From the NCBI RefSeq assembly GCF_016900115.1, contig NZ_JACJJQ010000020.1, positions 1 through 34,974 of the forward strand: a DNA stretch of 34,974 nucleotides, read 5' to 3'. The stretch's first letter is position 1. The number at the start of each line of letters is the position of its first letter. Shown here in pieces: positions 6,977 through 13,528 of this stretch. The notes under the pieces were generated by a model. That model had not been told where the DNA came from and made no database searches. It saw only the letters and a list, made by a program, of their open reading frames with translations. Origin of the DNA: Limosilactobacillus alvi (GTDB lineage Bacteria > Bacillota > Bacilli > Lactobacillales > Lactobacillaceae). The position numbers were made by a program, and so were the translations under genes.

Positions 6977-7759
6977 ATGACACCACAATTATTTGATTTC
7001 AAAGGACAGCAAGTTCGCACAGTAACTATTGATGAAGAACCTTATTTTGTTGGCCGAGATTTAACAAACATTCTTCAATATTCAAATGGACCCAAAGCAA
7101 TTCGAGATCATGTTGATGATGAAGACAAGACGGTGAACGATTCGTTCACCGTTAATGGAACGGCTCCAGTATTGATCAACGAGTCAGGTTTGTACTCATT
7201 AATCCTCAGCAGCAAACTTCCACAAGCTCATGAGTTTAAGCGTTGGGTAACAAGCGAAGTTCTTCCAGCGATCCGCAAACATGGTGCATATATGACAGAC
7301 CAAAAGGCATTCAACGTCTTACACAATTCTGACGGTTTAGCCGATTTACTTCAGCAAGCCGCTGACCAGTTAAAAGCTAAGGACATTCAAATTGCCGAAA
7401 TGAAGCCTAAAGCATTGTTTGCTGATGCTGTTTCAACAGCTAAAACCAACATCCTAATTGGTGAGCTGGCTAAAATTCTGAAGGCCAATGGCGTTGATCA
7501 TATTACTGTCAGTGGTAAGCAAGTAACCATGGGTCAAAATCATTTCTTCCAATGGTTGCGTGAGAAGGGATATTTGATTAAACGCCGAGGGACTGATTAC
7601 AATGCGCCAACTCAGATGGCAATGAATAAGCAACTCTTTCGGGTTAAAGAAAGTCAGCATTCTTCAGGTGATGGGGCTGTCCATATTACGAAAACCACAA
7701 AAGTTACTGGGAAAGGACAGCAATACTTCATTAATAAATTCCTAGAAACGGAGGCGTAA
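6977..7759 (+). CDS. Phage antirepressor, Bro-N plus KilAC domains
   Basis: A 260-residue two-domain protein. Residues 1-110 form a Bro-N domain (start TPQLFDFKGQQVRTVTIDEE, then YFVGRDLTNILQYSN and the conserved LINESGLYSLILSSKLPQA). After a helical linker, residues 140-255 match a KilAC-type DNA-binding domain (ILIGELAKILKANG, FFQWLREKGYLIKRRGTDYN). Such proteins antagonise phage repressors and can promote induction. GGAGG lies seven to eight bases before the ATG. It follows the cro-like gene and a repeated operator, suggesting repressor-controlled expression. Confidence 0.93.
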   Translation: MTPQLFDFKGQQVRTVTIDEEPYFVGRDLTNILQYSNGPKAIRDHVDDEDKTVNDSFTVNGTAPVLINESGLYSLILSSKLPQAHEFKRWVTSEVLPAIRKHGAYMTDQKAFNVLHNSDGLADLLQQAADQLKAKDIQIAEMKPKALFADAVSTAKTNILIGELAKILKANGVDHITVSGKQVTMGQNHFFQWLREKGYLIKRRGTDYNAPTQMAMNKQLFRVKESQHSSGDGAVHITKTTKVTGKGQQYFINKFLETEA

Positions 7760-7793
7760 AAGAATGACTGAAGAACAATAGGAGGTGTCAGTA

Positions 7794-8111
7794 ATGAGTG
7801 TGCTTCTCGAAATCTTGAAATCCGCCACGCCTGTGGAAAGACAGGAAGCGGCAGAAATGCTAAAGCCATATCTCGCTGTGGAAGAGAAACCCCAGAAACC
7901 GCTACGGTTCCTTAGCACCAAGGAGTTTAAAGCTCGCCTTCCACGACAGAAGAACGAAGCTTGGATTCGGGACGTGCTATTAGAACGTGAGCCCATTCTT
8001 AAACAATGGGTTTACGGCTTACATGGCGGGAAGGGGGTCAAAGTTAGATTTGATCCCGCTGCAGTGGATTGGGTGCTAGAGCACCGGAGCGAAATAGATT
8101 GGAGTGGTTAA
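7794..8111 (+). CDS. DUF771-like early phage protein
   Basis: A 105-residue protein. The ATG at 7794 is preceded by AGGAGG eight bases upstream; a GTG at 7785 lies within that ribosome site and is unlikely. The C-terminal half (FKARLPRQKNEAWIRDVLLE, REPILKQWVYGLHGGKGVKV, then a VDWVLEHRSEIDW ending) resembles DUF771, a family of small phage proteins near antirepressors that may act as excisionase-like DNA-binding proteins. A five-codon ORF (MTEEQ, 7764-7781) precedes it and overlaps the ribosome site. Confidence 0.7.
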   Translation: MSVLLEILKSATPVERQEAAEMLKPYLAVEEKPQKPLRFLSTKEFKARLPRQKNEAWIRDVLLEREPILKQWVYGLHGGKGVKVRFDPAAVDWVLEHRSEIDWSG

Positions 8112-8112
8112 T

Positions 8113-8274
8113 TTGCTAAAGGCAATTATGTATACAGCACTAGGATCACTGATGACCTGGTGCTGGTTGATGGGTCACAACTACTGGTGGGGAGCTTTAG
8201 GCTTTCTCTGGTGCTTGCTGATGGCCACTGATGTAATTGAGTTTTGTTTTCCGAAAAGGAGGGGGTGGAAATGA
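8113..8274 (+). CDS. Small Trp-rich membrane protein, TTG start
   Basis: A 53-residue ORF: start TTG at 8113 with GGAG eight bases upstream, inside the end of the preceding gene. The product (LKAIMYTALGSLMTWCWLMG, then NYWWGALGFLWCLLMATDV) forms one or two hydrophobic helices and ends in a basic tail (PKRRGWK). Its TGA overlaps the ATG of the next small membrane gene (ATGA), supporting real translation and coupling. Function unknown. Confidence 0.6.
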   Translation: MLKAIMYTALGSLMTWCWLMGHNYWWGALGFLWCLLMATDVIEFCFPKRRGWK

Positions 8275-8453
8275 TGAAGAAATTGAAGCCGTTAATGCTA
8301 ATGCTGTCAGGGTACGCCTTGACTAAATTGCCCGAAAATAACGGGTGGTGGAACTTATTGGCCTTAATTGGCCTGGTTTACGTAGTTGACCAGTTGCTCG
8401 GTGACTGGTTCATTAAGCATTTCTTAACTTTTAACAACAAAAAAGGTGCCTAA
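8271..8453 (+). CDS. Small membrane protein, function unknown
   Basis: 60 residues from the ATG at 8271 (AAGGAGG eight bases upstream); a longer reading from 8244 lacks a ribosome site. One clear hydrophobic stretch (WWNLLALIGLVYVVDQLLG) follows a basic N-terminus, with a short basic C-terminal end. It is paired with the overlapping small membrane ORF upstream. Position in the early operon could suit superinfection exclusion or a membrane effector, but nothing in the sequence identifies it. Confidence 0.68.
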   Translation: MMKKLKPLMLMLSGYALTKLPENNGWWNLLALIGLVYVVDQLLGDWFIKHFLTFNNKKGA

Positions 8454-8503
8454 TCAGTAGCTGCAACTACTTAGGCACCATGAATAAACAAAATTCGAGG
8501 TAA
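8445..8503 (+). other. Stem-loop and seven-codon leader ORF
   Basis: GGTGCCTAA (8445-8453, including the stop of the previous gene) pairs perfectly with TTAGGCACC (8471-8479). Directly after the stem a short ORF (MNKQNSR, 8480-8503) begins with the same bases (ATGAATAAACAA) as the next gene at 8511, and its stop lies within that gene's GAGGTAA ribosome site. No T run follows, so this is more likely an RNA-processing or translational-control element, or a small duplication, than a terminator. Confidence 0.45.
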
Positions 8504-8510
8504 TTATAAC

Positions 8511-8699
8511 ATGAATAAACAACTTTATGAATTTCTAAAGAAACAACGGCAAAAAGAAATTGACGAAGCAAATAATTTACTGAGAATTACTCGTATTGAA
8601 GACTACGACCGTACATTGGAACGGCGATTGAGTGATTGCTATGGCTTTATTGATGGCTTTAGCGATTTGATGAATAAAGCCGCTGGAATCCGGGCTTAG
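8511..8699 (+). CDS. Small charged early protein, unknown
   Basis: 62 residues, highly charged and helical (MNKQLYEFLKKQRQKEIDEA, then a segment ending GFIDGFSDLMNKAAGIRA). ATG preceded by GAGGTAA. Followed after 12 bases by another small helical protein gene. No motif recognised; probably a minor early regulator or replication accessory. Confidence 0.65.
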   Translation: MNKQLYEFLKKQRQKEIDEANNLLRITRIEDYDRTLERRLSDCYGFIDGFSDLMNKAAGIRA

Positions 8700-8711
8700 G
8701 AGGTAATCAAA

Positions 8712-8972
8712 ATGTTCCGACGTAACTTACAAGCCCGTGAAGTGCGGGTGCTGAACCGGCTGAGCGCCCTCAATGACGACATCAGCGACACTCAAAACAA
8801 GATTGTAAAAACAATGGCGGATGATTTGACCGGCAGTGGCGACTTGATCAAGCGCCAAGACCAACTGATTGCCGTCAGCGATTATCTAGCCGACAAACGC
8901 TATGAGCTGAGCGCGATTTGCTCCGACATCGACAACGTTATTAACGAGATCATGCTAGAGGAGGATTACTAA
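8712..8972 (+). CDS. Small coiled-coil early protein, unknown
   Basis: 86 residues, predicted helical hairpin with heptad-like leucines (LNRLSALNDDISDTQNKIVK and LIKRQDQLIAVSDYLADKRY) and an acidic end. ATG preceded by AGGAGG; stop is one base before the recT ATG, so expression is coupled with the recombination genes. Small proteins at this position often modulate recombination or replication; nothing here proves it. Confidence 0.7.
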   Translation: MFRRNLQAREVRVLNRLSALNDDISDTQNKIVKTMADDLTGSGDLIKRQDQLIAVSDYLADKRYELSAICSDIDNVINEIMLEEDY

Positions 8973-8973
8973 C

Positions 8974-10074
8974 ATGCAACAACCACAAGTCAAAAATCAA
9001 ATGCAAAACAATTTGCAAAATGCCATCTTTGCACAAGTCAACGATCAAATCAGTGCCGAGGAAGATAAGGGATTAGCCTTGCCAGCTGGGTACAGCCTCA
9101 ATAACGCACTCAAGGCGGCCTGGTTTAAGCTCCAGAGCACCAGAGATAAATTTAACCACTCAGCGCTCGACGTCTGCGATCCTAACTCAGTTGGACTGGC
9201 CCTGATGGATATGGCCGTCCAGGGGCTAAGCCCAGCCAAAAATCAATGCTACTTTATCGTTTACGGCAATCAGTTGCAAATGCAGCGCTCATACTTTGGC
9301 ACGATCACTGTCCTTAAACGCCTGGAAAGAGTAGTAGATATCGACGCTCAGGTGGTCCACAAAGGCGATGAGTTTGAGATTGGGGCTGACGGAATCGGCC
9401 ACACGATCGTTAAGAAATTCGTACCAAAATTTGAGAACCTTGATAATCCATTGATTGGTGCCTTTGCCTTTATTAAGTTGGCTGATGGTCGGATTGACTA
9501 TACCGTAATGACCAAAAAGCAAATTGACACCAGTTGGGCCCAGTCCCGCCAGCATAACGTCCAGCAAAAATTTAGCGATGAAATGGCTAAGCGGACAGTG
9601 CTTAACCGGGCAGCCAAGATTTTTGTCAATACGAGTGATGATTCCGATCTGTTAACCGGAGCCATCAACCGGGCCACGGAAGCCGAATACGACAATGACC
9701 AGGAACAGGAACCCAAAGAGGTCGCTCCAGTCGAAAAGGGGACGCCAAACGCATTGCTGGCCGGCTTTAAGCGTAAGCAAGCACAAACAGCCAAGGAAGC
9801 ACCTAAGCAAGCCCCAAAAGAGGAGCCTAAGCAAGAAACGACCAAGGAAGCACCCAAGCAAGCTGAGAAGCCATCAGGGGACATCGTAAAGCAGTTAACG
9901 GAACCAGACGATAAAATCCCCGCTGAGGACTTACCATTCCCAGAAACGCCGGAAAACGGCTCTGAGGGCGAAGCTGTTGCCGATGGTCAGACTGACATCT
10001 ATGACTACATTGACGAGGATAAGGCCATCGAGGCTTATGGAGATAAAGTAGGAGGCGTTAACAATGCCAACTAA
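8974..10074 (+). CDS. recT: RecT-family single-strand annealing recombinase
   Basis: A 366-residue protein whose first about 235 residues match RecT/Redbeta-type annealing proteins: GYSLNNALKAAWFKLQST, the signature VGLALMDMAVQGLSPAKNQC, YFIVYGNQLQMQRSYFGTI and a later region ending VLNRAAKIFVNTSDDSDLL. It coats single-stranded DNA and anneals complementary strands during phage recombination. The tail (about 240-350) is low-complexity, with repeats of KEAPKQ and EPKQ followed by an acidic region, a flexible interaction tail typical of these proteins. It ends overlapping the ATG of the nuclease gene by 11 bases. Confidence 0.95.
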   Translation: MQQPQVKNQMQNNLQNAIFAQVNDQISAEEDKGLALPAGYSLNNALKAAWFKLQSTRDKFNHSALDVCDPNSVGLALMDMAVQGLSPAKNQCYFIVYGNQLQMQRSYFGTITVLKRLERVVDIDAQVVHKGDEFEIGADGIGHTIVKKFVPKFENLDNPLIGAFAFIKLADGRIDYTVMTKKQIDTSWAQSRQHNVQQKFSDEMAKRTVLNRAAKIFVNTSDDSDLLTGAINRATEAEYDNDQEQEPKEVAPVEKGTPNALLAGFKRKQAQTAKEAPKQAPKEEPKQETTKEAPKQAEKPSGDIVKQLTEPDDKIPAEDLPFPETPENGSEGEAVADGQTDIYDYIDEDKAIEAYGDKVGGVNNAN

Positions 10075-10891
10075 ACTAACACCGGAAAACTATTACTCAG
10101 TTGAGACTGATTGGGATTACATGAGCTTTAGTCGCTTTAAGGACTTCCAGCGGTGTGAAGCAGCGGCTTTAGCAAAGTTGAAGGGTGATTGGACTCCAGA
10201 ACTAGATGCTAAGCCATTGCTAGTTGGGAACTATGTCCACTCCTACTTTGAAAGTCCTGAAGCCCACGAAAAATTCGTCAAAGACCACAAGAGCAAGATA
10301 ATGTCGACACGGGGCAAAACGAAAGGCCAATTGAAGGCCGATTACAAATTTGCCGATGTAATGATTAAAGCGCTCGATGATAGCGAGCTGTTCAATTACG
10401 TGTACAAGCCCGGTCAGAAGGAAGTAATCGTAACTGGAAAGCTCTTCGGCTATGACTGGAAGGGTAAGATTGACAGCTTGGTACTCGATCAGAACTACTT
10501 CTGTGATTTAAAGACTGTTGATGATCTCCATAAGAAGCACTGGCAAGAGGATTCTCGGTCCTGGGATAACTTCATTGAAGATCGGGGGTACTACATGCAG
10601 ATGGCGATTTACCGGGAGCTAATTAAGCAAACTTTTGGTAAGGACTGCAATCCATACATGTTTGCGGTATCAAAGCAGGCAATCCCCGATAAGCTGGCCA
10701 TTGACTTCACAGGTGAAAGTGAAGCATTAAGGATGCAAGCTGCTTTAGAAGAGATTGAAGCCAATCAAGAACGATACTGGAATATTATGATGGGCGAAAT
10801 TAAGCCTAAACCGTGTGGGCGATGTGAATACTGCCGGTCCCACAAGGTTTTAGAAGAATTTGTCCACGCAACTGATATTGAGGTGTACTAA
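10064..10891 (+). CDS. RecE/Cas4-like PD-(D/E)XK exonuclease with candidate Fe-S cluster
   Basis: 275 residues, partner nuclease of RecT. The PD-(D/E)XK core is visible: His59 (GNYVHSYFE), Glu120, Asp137 (GKIDSLVLD), Asp148-x-Lys150 (CDLKT) and a QMAIYR helix with Gln179. One cysteine near the N-terminus (C31, FQRCEA) and three near the C-terminus (CGRCEYC, C251, C254, C257) form the 1+3 pattern that binds a 4Fe-4S cluster in Cas4 and AddB-type nucleases. It should resect double-stranded ends to give strands for RecT. ATG preceded by AGGAGG; overlaps recT and the next gene (TAATG), so the three are translationally coupled. Confidence 0.88.
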   Translation: MPTKLTPENYYSVETDWDYMSFSRFKDFQRCEAAALAKLKGDWTPELDAKPLLVGNYVHSYFESPEAHEKFVKDHKSKIMSTRGKTKGQLKADYKFADVMIKALDDSELFNYVYKPGQKEVIVTGKLFGYDWKGKIDSLVLDQNYFCDLKTVDDLHKKHWQEDSRSWDNFIEDRGYYMQMAIYRELIKQTFGKDCNPYMFAVSKQAIPDKLAIDFTGESEALRMQAALEEIEANQERYWNIMMGEIKPKPCGRCEYCRSHKVLEEFVHATDIEVY

Positions 10892-11655
10892 TGAAGATTC
10901 GGAAGGTAAGAAACAGTTTTGTGACCATTGTCGATCAGAAACTAACGCGTGATGATCGGCTAAGTTGGAAGGCTCGTGGTATCTTCTATTATCTTTGGTC
11001 GCAAGCGGATAACTGGGACTTTAATGCCACTGAAGTATCTAGGCATGCAACTGATGGTCGGAAGTCATTAGATACCGGCTTAGATGAGCTAGAAAGGTTT
11101 GGCTATCTTAAGCGAGAGCGAAAACGTAACAAATTAGGGCAGCTAACCACCTCTGATTGGCAGTTATCTGATTTGCCAGTTGAAGCGTGGATTAAAGATC
11201 GAGCAAAGCCTATTCCCGAAAATCGGAAACTGGATCAGCCTATTTCCGGTTTTCCAAATTTGGATAACCCTAATTTGGAAAATGGCGAACAAAGTAAACA
11301 TCAAGAGAAGATAACATCAAATGTAAGTAAAGGAAGTAGTAGTAGTAATTACATTAATATTTATTTTAAGCAAATTCGGCAGAAACCGACCAAAGAACAA
11401 CTTGATCGCCTTGATTTCTTGGCAAAGAAGTTTAAGGATCCGTTAGCAGTTAGGTTAATTCTTCAAAGTGCGTTAGATGCTGCTAATCCATCGGTACGCT
11501 ATGCGGAGATTTGTCTACAAAGATACATCAGACAAGGCAAATTAACCGCTGAGGCAGTCAAAAAAGACATCCTTGACTTCAAAGCCAGTAATTTAACTGG
11601 AATTGCTGATGAACAGCTACCAACAATTCCTGTATTTAAGCTAATGGATCAATGA
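10891..11655 (+). CDS. Phage replication initiator (winged helix plus DnaD-like domain)
   Basis: 254 residues. The N-terminal domain (about 1-110) is a replisome-organiser winged helix: KARGIFYYLWSQADNWDF, then ATDGRKSLDTGLDELERFGY and LKRERKRN. A variable linker (110-165: PNLDNPNLENG and a Ser-rich stretch coded by tandem AGT) leads to a helical C-terminal DnaD/DnaB-like region (QLDRLDFLAKKFKDPLAVRL to RYIRQGKLTA). Such proteins bind the phage origin, often inside their own gene, and recruit host helicase and loader. No helicase-loader gene follows. ATG overlaps the nuclease stop. Confidence 0.87.
   Translation: MKIRKVRNSFVTIVDQKLTRDDRLSWKARGIFYYLWSQADNWDFNATEVSRHATDGRKSLDTGLDELERFGYLKRERKRNKLGQLTTSDWQLSDLPVEAWIKDRAKPIPENRKLDQPISGFPNLDNPNLENGEQSKHQEKITSNVSKGSSSSNYINIYFKQIRQKPTKEQLDRLDFLAKKFKDPLAVRLILQSALDAANPSVRYAEICLQRYIRQGKLTAEAVKKDILDFKASNLTGIADEQLPTIPVFKLMDQ
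11235..11370 (+). other. Candidate replication origin within the initiator gene
   Basis: The linker-coding part holds the 12-bp palindrome TCCAAATTTGGA (11253-11264), a nearby direct repeat of AATTTGGA (near 11257 and 11272), tandem AGT trinucleotides (about 11335-11346) and an AT-rich tract after it. Origins of many Firmicutes phages lie in the initiator gene linker. This is circumstantial; codon bias of a low-complexity linker could give the same picture. Confidence 0.35.
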
Positions 11656-11665
11656 GGTGAGATGA

Positions 11666-11881
11666 ATGAACTTAGATGAAATGACCAATGAAGAGTTGCA
11701 GGAAAAGATCTTTGAGTTTCAAGGCTTAATGGAAGATCTGAACTGGTATATCCGAACCGGTCACTTTGATGGTGACCCGGACTATATCGAAGAAGTAATT
11801 AACAATTCTAGTGATGCTGAGGCGGCATTGTACTGTCTAGCAACTAATTTGCAGGTATTGACGAAGAAAGTTGGTAAGTAG
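11666..11881 (+). CDS. Small acidic early protein, unknown
   Basis: 71 residues, acidic, helical (MNLDEMTNEELQEKIFEFQG, then DGDPDYIEEVINNSSDAEAA). ATG at 11666 with GAGGTGAG upstream; it lies between the replication initiator and the DUF1064 nuclease, with short gaps, so it belongs to the same early transcript. Family not recognised. Confidence 0.7.
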   Translation: MNLDEMTNEELQEKIFEFQGLMEDLNWYIRTGHFDGDPDYIEEVINNSSDAEAALYCLATNLQVLTKKVGK

Positions 11882-11884
11882 TTT

Positions 11885-12397
11885 ATGGATCATTTTGGCA
11901 AACGCGTTGTTTATGACGGATACACGTTTGATTCAGCCAAAGAGCGAGATTTCTATGTAAAGTTCATTAAACCAAGTGGATTGCGGTTTGAAGTCCACCC
12001 TAATTTCAAGATAATCGATAAGTTCATGGTTGGTGGCACATACGTCAGGGGAGTTTGGTATAAGCCAGATTTCGTAGTGTATGACCATGATGGCGAGATT
12101 AAGCATGTGTATGACGTTAAACCCTCAGTTGATAGTCAGGGAACTGATACCGCTGCTAAATTACGCTTTAAATTATTCGAAAAGCGATATCGAATCCCGG
12201 TTGAAGTGATCGTGCCTCGTAAACATGATTTTAAAATGACTATTTTGGGGATTACAGATCTAAGTTTACTTGATAAGCATGTAAAGCGTGATCGGCAAGG
12301 ACGAGAGAAGCGGACCGAGGCGGGCAACTACCAGTTCGGGTACTATAACGTCTATGCCGATATTAATTACAGCGTCTGGGATATTATCGGGAAGTAG
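11885..12397 (+). CDS. DUF1064-family PD-(D/E)XK endonuclease
   Basis: 170 residues. The nuclease core is visible: Glu20 in FDSAKERDFY, Pro61-Asp62 in YKPDFVVYD and Asp77-Val-Lys79 in VYDVKPS. DUF1064 proteins are small phage endonuclease-like proteins found in the place occupied by RusA-type Holliday junction resolvases, so a role in branched-DNA processing before packaging is likely. The C-terminal third (LDKHVKRDRQGREKR then a Tyr-rich end) is longer than in minimal members. The ribosome site is weak (GGTAAG), so it may rely on coupling with the gene just upstream. Confidence 0.85.
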   Translation: MDHFGKRVVYDGYTFDSAKERDFYVKFIKPSGLRFEVHPNFKIIDKFMVGGTYVRGVWYKPDFVVYDHDGEIKHVYDVKPSVDSQGTDTAAKLRFKLFEKRYRIPVEVIVPRKHDFKMTILGITDLSLLDKHVKRDRQGREKRTEAGNYQFGYYNVYADINYSVWDIIGK

Positions 12398-12405
12398 GTG
12401 GCTAT

Positions 12406-12537
12406 GTGAAGGAAAGATTGATCATTGCTGGTTTCTGCATTGTCTGCTTGCTTATGGCGGCATTTGATCCAGAGCCGGCAATGAACTACGTAGCCGTGAT
12501 TAGTTTACTATTGCTATTTATAGGGACGGGTTGGTAA
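12406..12537 (+). CDS. 43-residue membrane peptide, GTG start
   Basis: GTG at 12406 with AGGTGG upstream; product has two hydrophobic stretches (LIIAGFCIVCLLMAAF and NYVAVISLLLLFIGTGW) separated by an acidic turn (DPEPAM), i.e. a helical hairpin. The ORF fills the gap between the DUF1064 gene and the late regulator. Very small membrane ORFs at this position recur in lactobacillus phages; function unknown. Confidence 0.55.
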   Translation: MKERLIIAGFCIVCLLMAAFDPEPAMNYVAVISLLLLFIGTGW

Positions 12538-12542
12538 TAAAA

Positions 12543-12607
12543 AAGCCCACCTTCAAGGCAGACATCGCTAAATTGAGTATATCAGAAAGTGGGTTGAGAT
12601 TATTTTT
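12543..12607 (+). terminator. Imperfect stem-loop before the late regulator gene
   Basis: AGCCCACCTTC (about 12544-12554) can pair imperfectly with AGAAAGTGGGTT (12584-12595), followed after a few bases by a short T run (12603-12607). It may attenuate the early transcript just ahead of the ArpU-type gene. The long loop and mismatches keep confidence low; the 3' arm also overlaps possible coding sequence upstream of the TTG at 12620. Confidence 0.3.
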
Positions 12608-12619
12608 GAGCAGCAGGCA

Positions 12620-13069
12620 TTGTGGCCAGAGATTGATGTCAAAGCCACTGAAAACAACGTCAAGAGATTCTTGCTAAGGGACTATCCACGAGCTAAGCGA
12701 ATGGCGGGAAAGAACATCACTAATTTACAATCACCATCGATCAACGGTATGCCGTCAGGAACGCCAGTTGGTAATCCAAACGAACAGCGAATTGTTCAGC
12801 GGGCTTACGCTCAACAAGTGGTTATCGCCACTGAAGAAGCCATTGGAATGTGCGATGCTATAAGTCAGCAAATCTTACGGATGCTTTATCAGAAGCACTA
12901 CAACGATACGATGTGCTTTATGTCACTCCACTATGGTAAGAGCCAATACTTTAATCACCTCAAACCACAAGCCTTGCTTCAATTTGCGGAAGCTTTTCAA
13001 TTGGGGGACTTGATGGTAAGCCAAAAAAATCGGACTGAAATCGGACTAGGATCGGACTCGTTGCCTTAA
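12620..13069 (+). CDS. ArpU-family late transcription regulator
   Basis: 149 residues ending the early region. PEIDVKATENNVKRFLLRDY and the PSINGMPSGTPVGNPNEQ segment match the ArpU/RinA-like phage regulators that activate late genes; the C-terminal half has a sigma-like helix-turn-helix pattern (ISQQILRMLYQKHYND, then CFMSLHYGKSQYFNHLKPQA). The start is uncertain: TTG at 12620 is the first conventional start in frame, but the frame is open to 12572 and ATT codons at 12599 or 12602 lie after a GGTTGAG, so up to about 16 more residues are possible. It stands immediately before the tRNA-like region and the cargo cassette, i.e. at the early/late border. Confidence 0.8.
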   Translation: MWPEIDVKATENNVKRFLLRDYPRAKRMAGKNITNLQSPSINGMPSGTPVGNPNEQRIVQRAYAQQVVIATEEAIGMCDAISQQILRMLYQKHYNDTMCFMSLHYGKSQYFNHLKPQALLQFAEAFQLGDLMVSQKNRTEIGLGSDSLP

Positions 13070-13128
13070 AAATGGGGTTAAATTGGTATTGTCGAATGAT
13101 TTGGATAAGCAACTCAATATTTTCCGGT

Positions 13129-13198
13129 GGCGGTGTAGCTCAATGGGCGAGCAGCAGGCTTCTGCCTGAAGATCCCGGTTCGATTTCGGGCATCGCTA
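13129..13198 (+). tRNA. tRNA-like element with abnormal anticodon arm (possible pseudo-tRNA)
   Basis: A cloverleaf can be drawn: acceptor GGCGGTG (13129-13135) pairs fully with CATCGCT (13191-13197), including two G-T pairs. TA then precedes the D stem GCTC/GAGC with loop AATGGGC. The T arm is CCCGG-TTCGATT-TCGGG (13174-13190), with A as discriminator. Between the D and T stems only 21 bases remain. They form CAGG-CTTCTG-CCTG, a short stem with a six-base (or 5-bp with four-base) loop instead of the standard 5-bp/7-base arm, so no anticodon can be read with confidence. TCT or GCC are forced readings. No CCA is encoded. Either a decayed phage tRNA or a tRNA mimic. Confidence 0.45.
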
Positions 13199-13200
13199 TT

Positions 13201-13357
13201 CCGCCTACTCGACAAGGCGGGTGCCAAGTTCCCAGGTGGGGCAGTGAGGTTATGAAGCGATACCTTGCTGGCAAAAGTACGGTTCAAATCCGTCGCTTGG
13301 GCATTGGACGGAAGAAGGAAGGAGGCCCTCCGCTTCCTACTTTGTATAGCACCGTCC
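13201..13357 (+). ncRNA. Highly structured RNA region with second tRNA-like fold
   Basis: Non-coding stretch rich in stems. CCGCCT/AGGCGG is at 13201-13220. A second tRNA-like fold follows: GCCAAGT at 13223-13229 pairs with most of GCTTGGG at 13294-13300, and a T-arm-like ACGG-TTCAAAT-CCGT sits at 13279-13293. Its middle holds GCAGTGAGGT paired with ACCTTGCTGGC (13241-13272, one bulge), too long for a normal anticodon stem. Last, GGACGG (13306-13311) pairs with CCGTCC (13352-13357) around an inner GGAAG/CTTCC stem. An open frame across 13072-13404 is a by-product. With the 5' tRNA-like element it may be one transcript ending at the terminator at 13488. Confidence 0.45.
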
Positions 13358-13462
13358 ATCTGCGAGCAGTAAAACACTACGTGTATTTAAGATTGATTCA
13401 ATGACTCCTTGCTCGTAGACGTCTTGCATGACGTTAAACTGCACCTAATATTATTTCACTGG
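13358..13462 (+). other. Non-coding spacer before terminator
   Basis: No ORF or recognisable promoter. GACGT-TTGCAT-GACGT-like short repeats are the only structure. Likely the 3' part of the structured transcript that ends at 13488. Confidence 0.35.
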
Positions 13463-13488
13463 AGAGAGTAACTATGCTCTCTTTTTTT
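13463..13488 (+). terminator. Rho-independent terminator before the cargo cassette
   Basis: AGAGAG-TAACTATG-CTCTCT with seven T residues. Clear intrinsic terminator separating the early region and structured RNA from the downstream cassette, so the cassette should carry its own promoter. Confidence 0.85.
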
Positions 13489-13528
13489 GATAGAATGATA
13501 GTGAAATAATGTTAGGGAGATGATAAAT

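Noticed and set aside
9498-9884. Long minus-strand frames opposite recT
   Set aside because: Low-complexity Cys/Leu-rich translations opposite the KEAPKQ tail; no start signals.
12543-12607. Strong terminator before the ArpU-like gene
   Set aside because: Pairing is imperfect with a 30-base loop; kept only as a low-confidence feature.
13072-13404. 110-residue plus-strand open frame after the ArpU-like gene
   Set aside because: It overlaps the tRNA-like and hairpin-rich region, has no ribosome site, and its translation follows the stems rather than any protein pattern.
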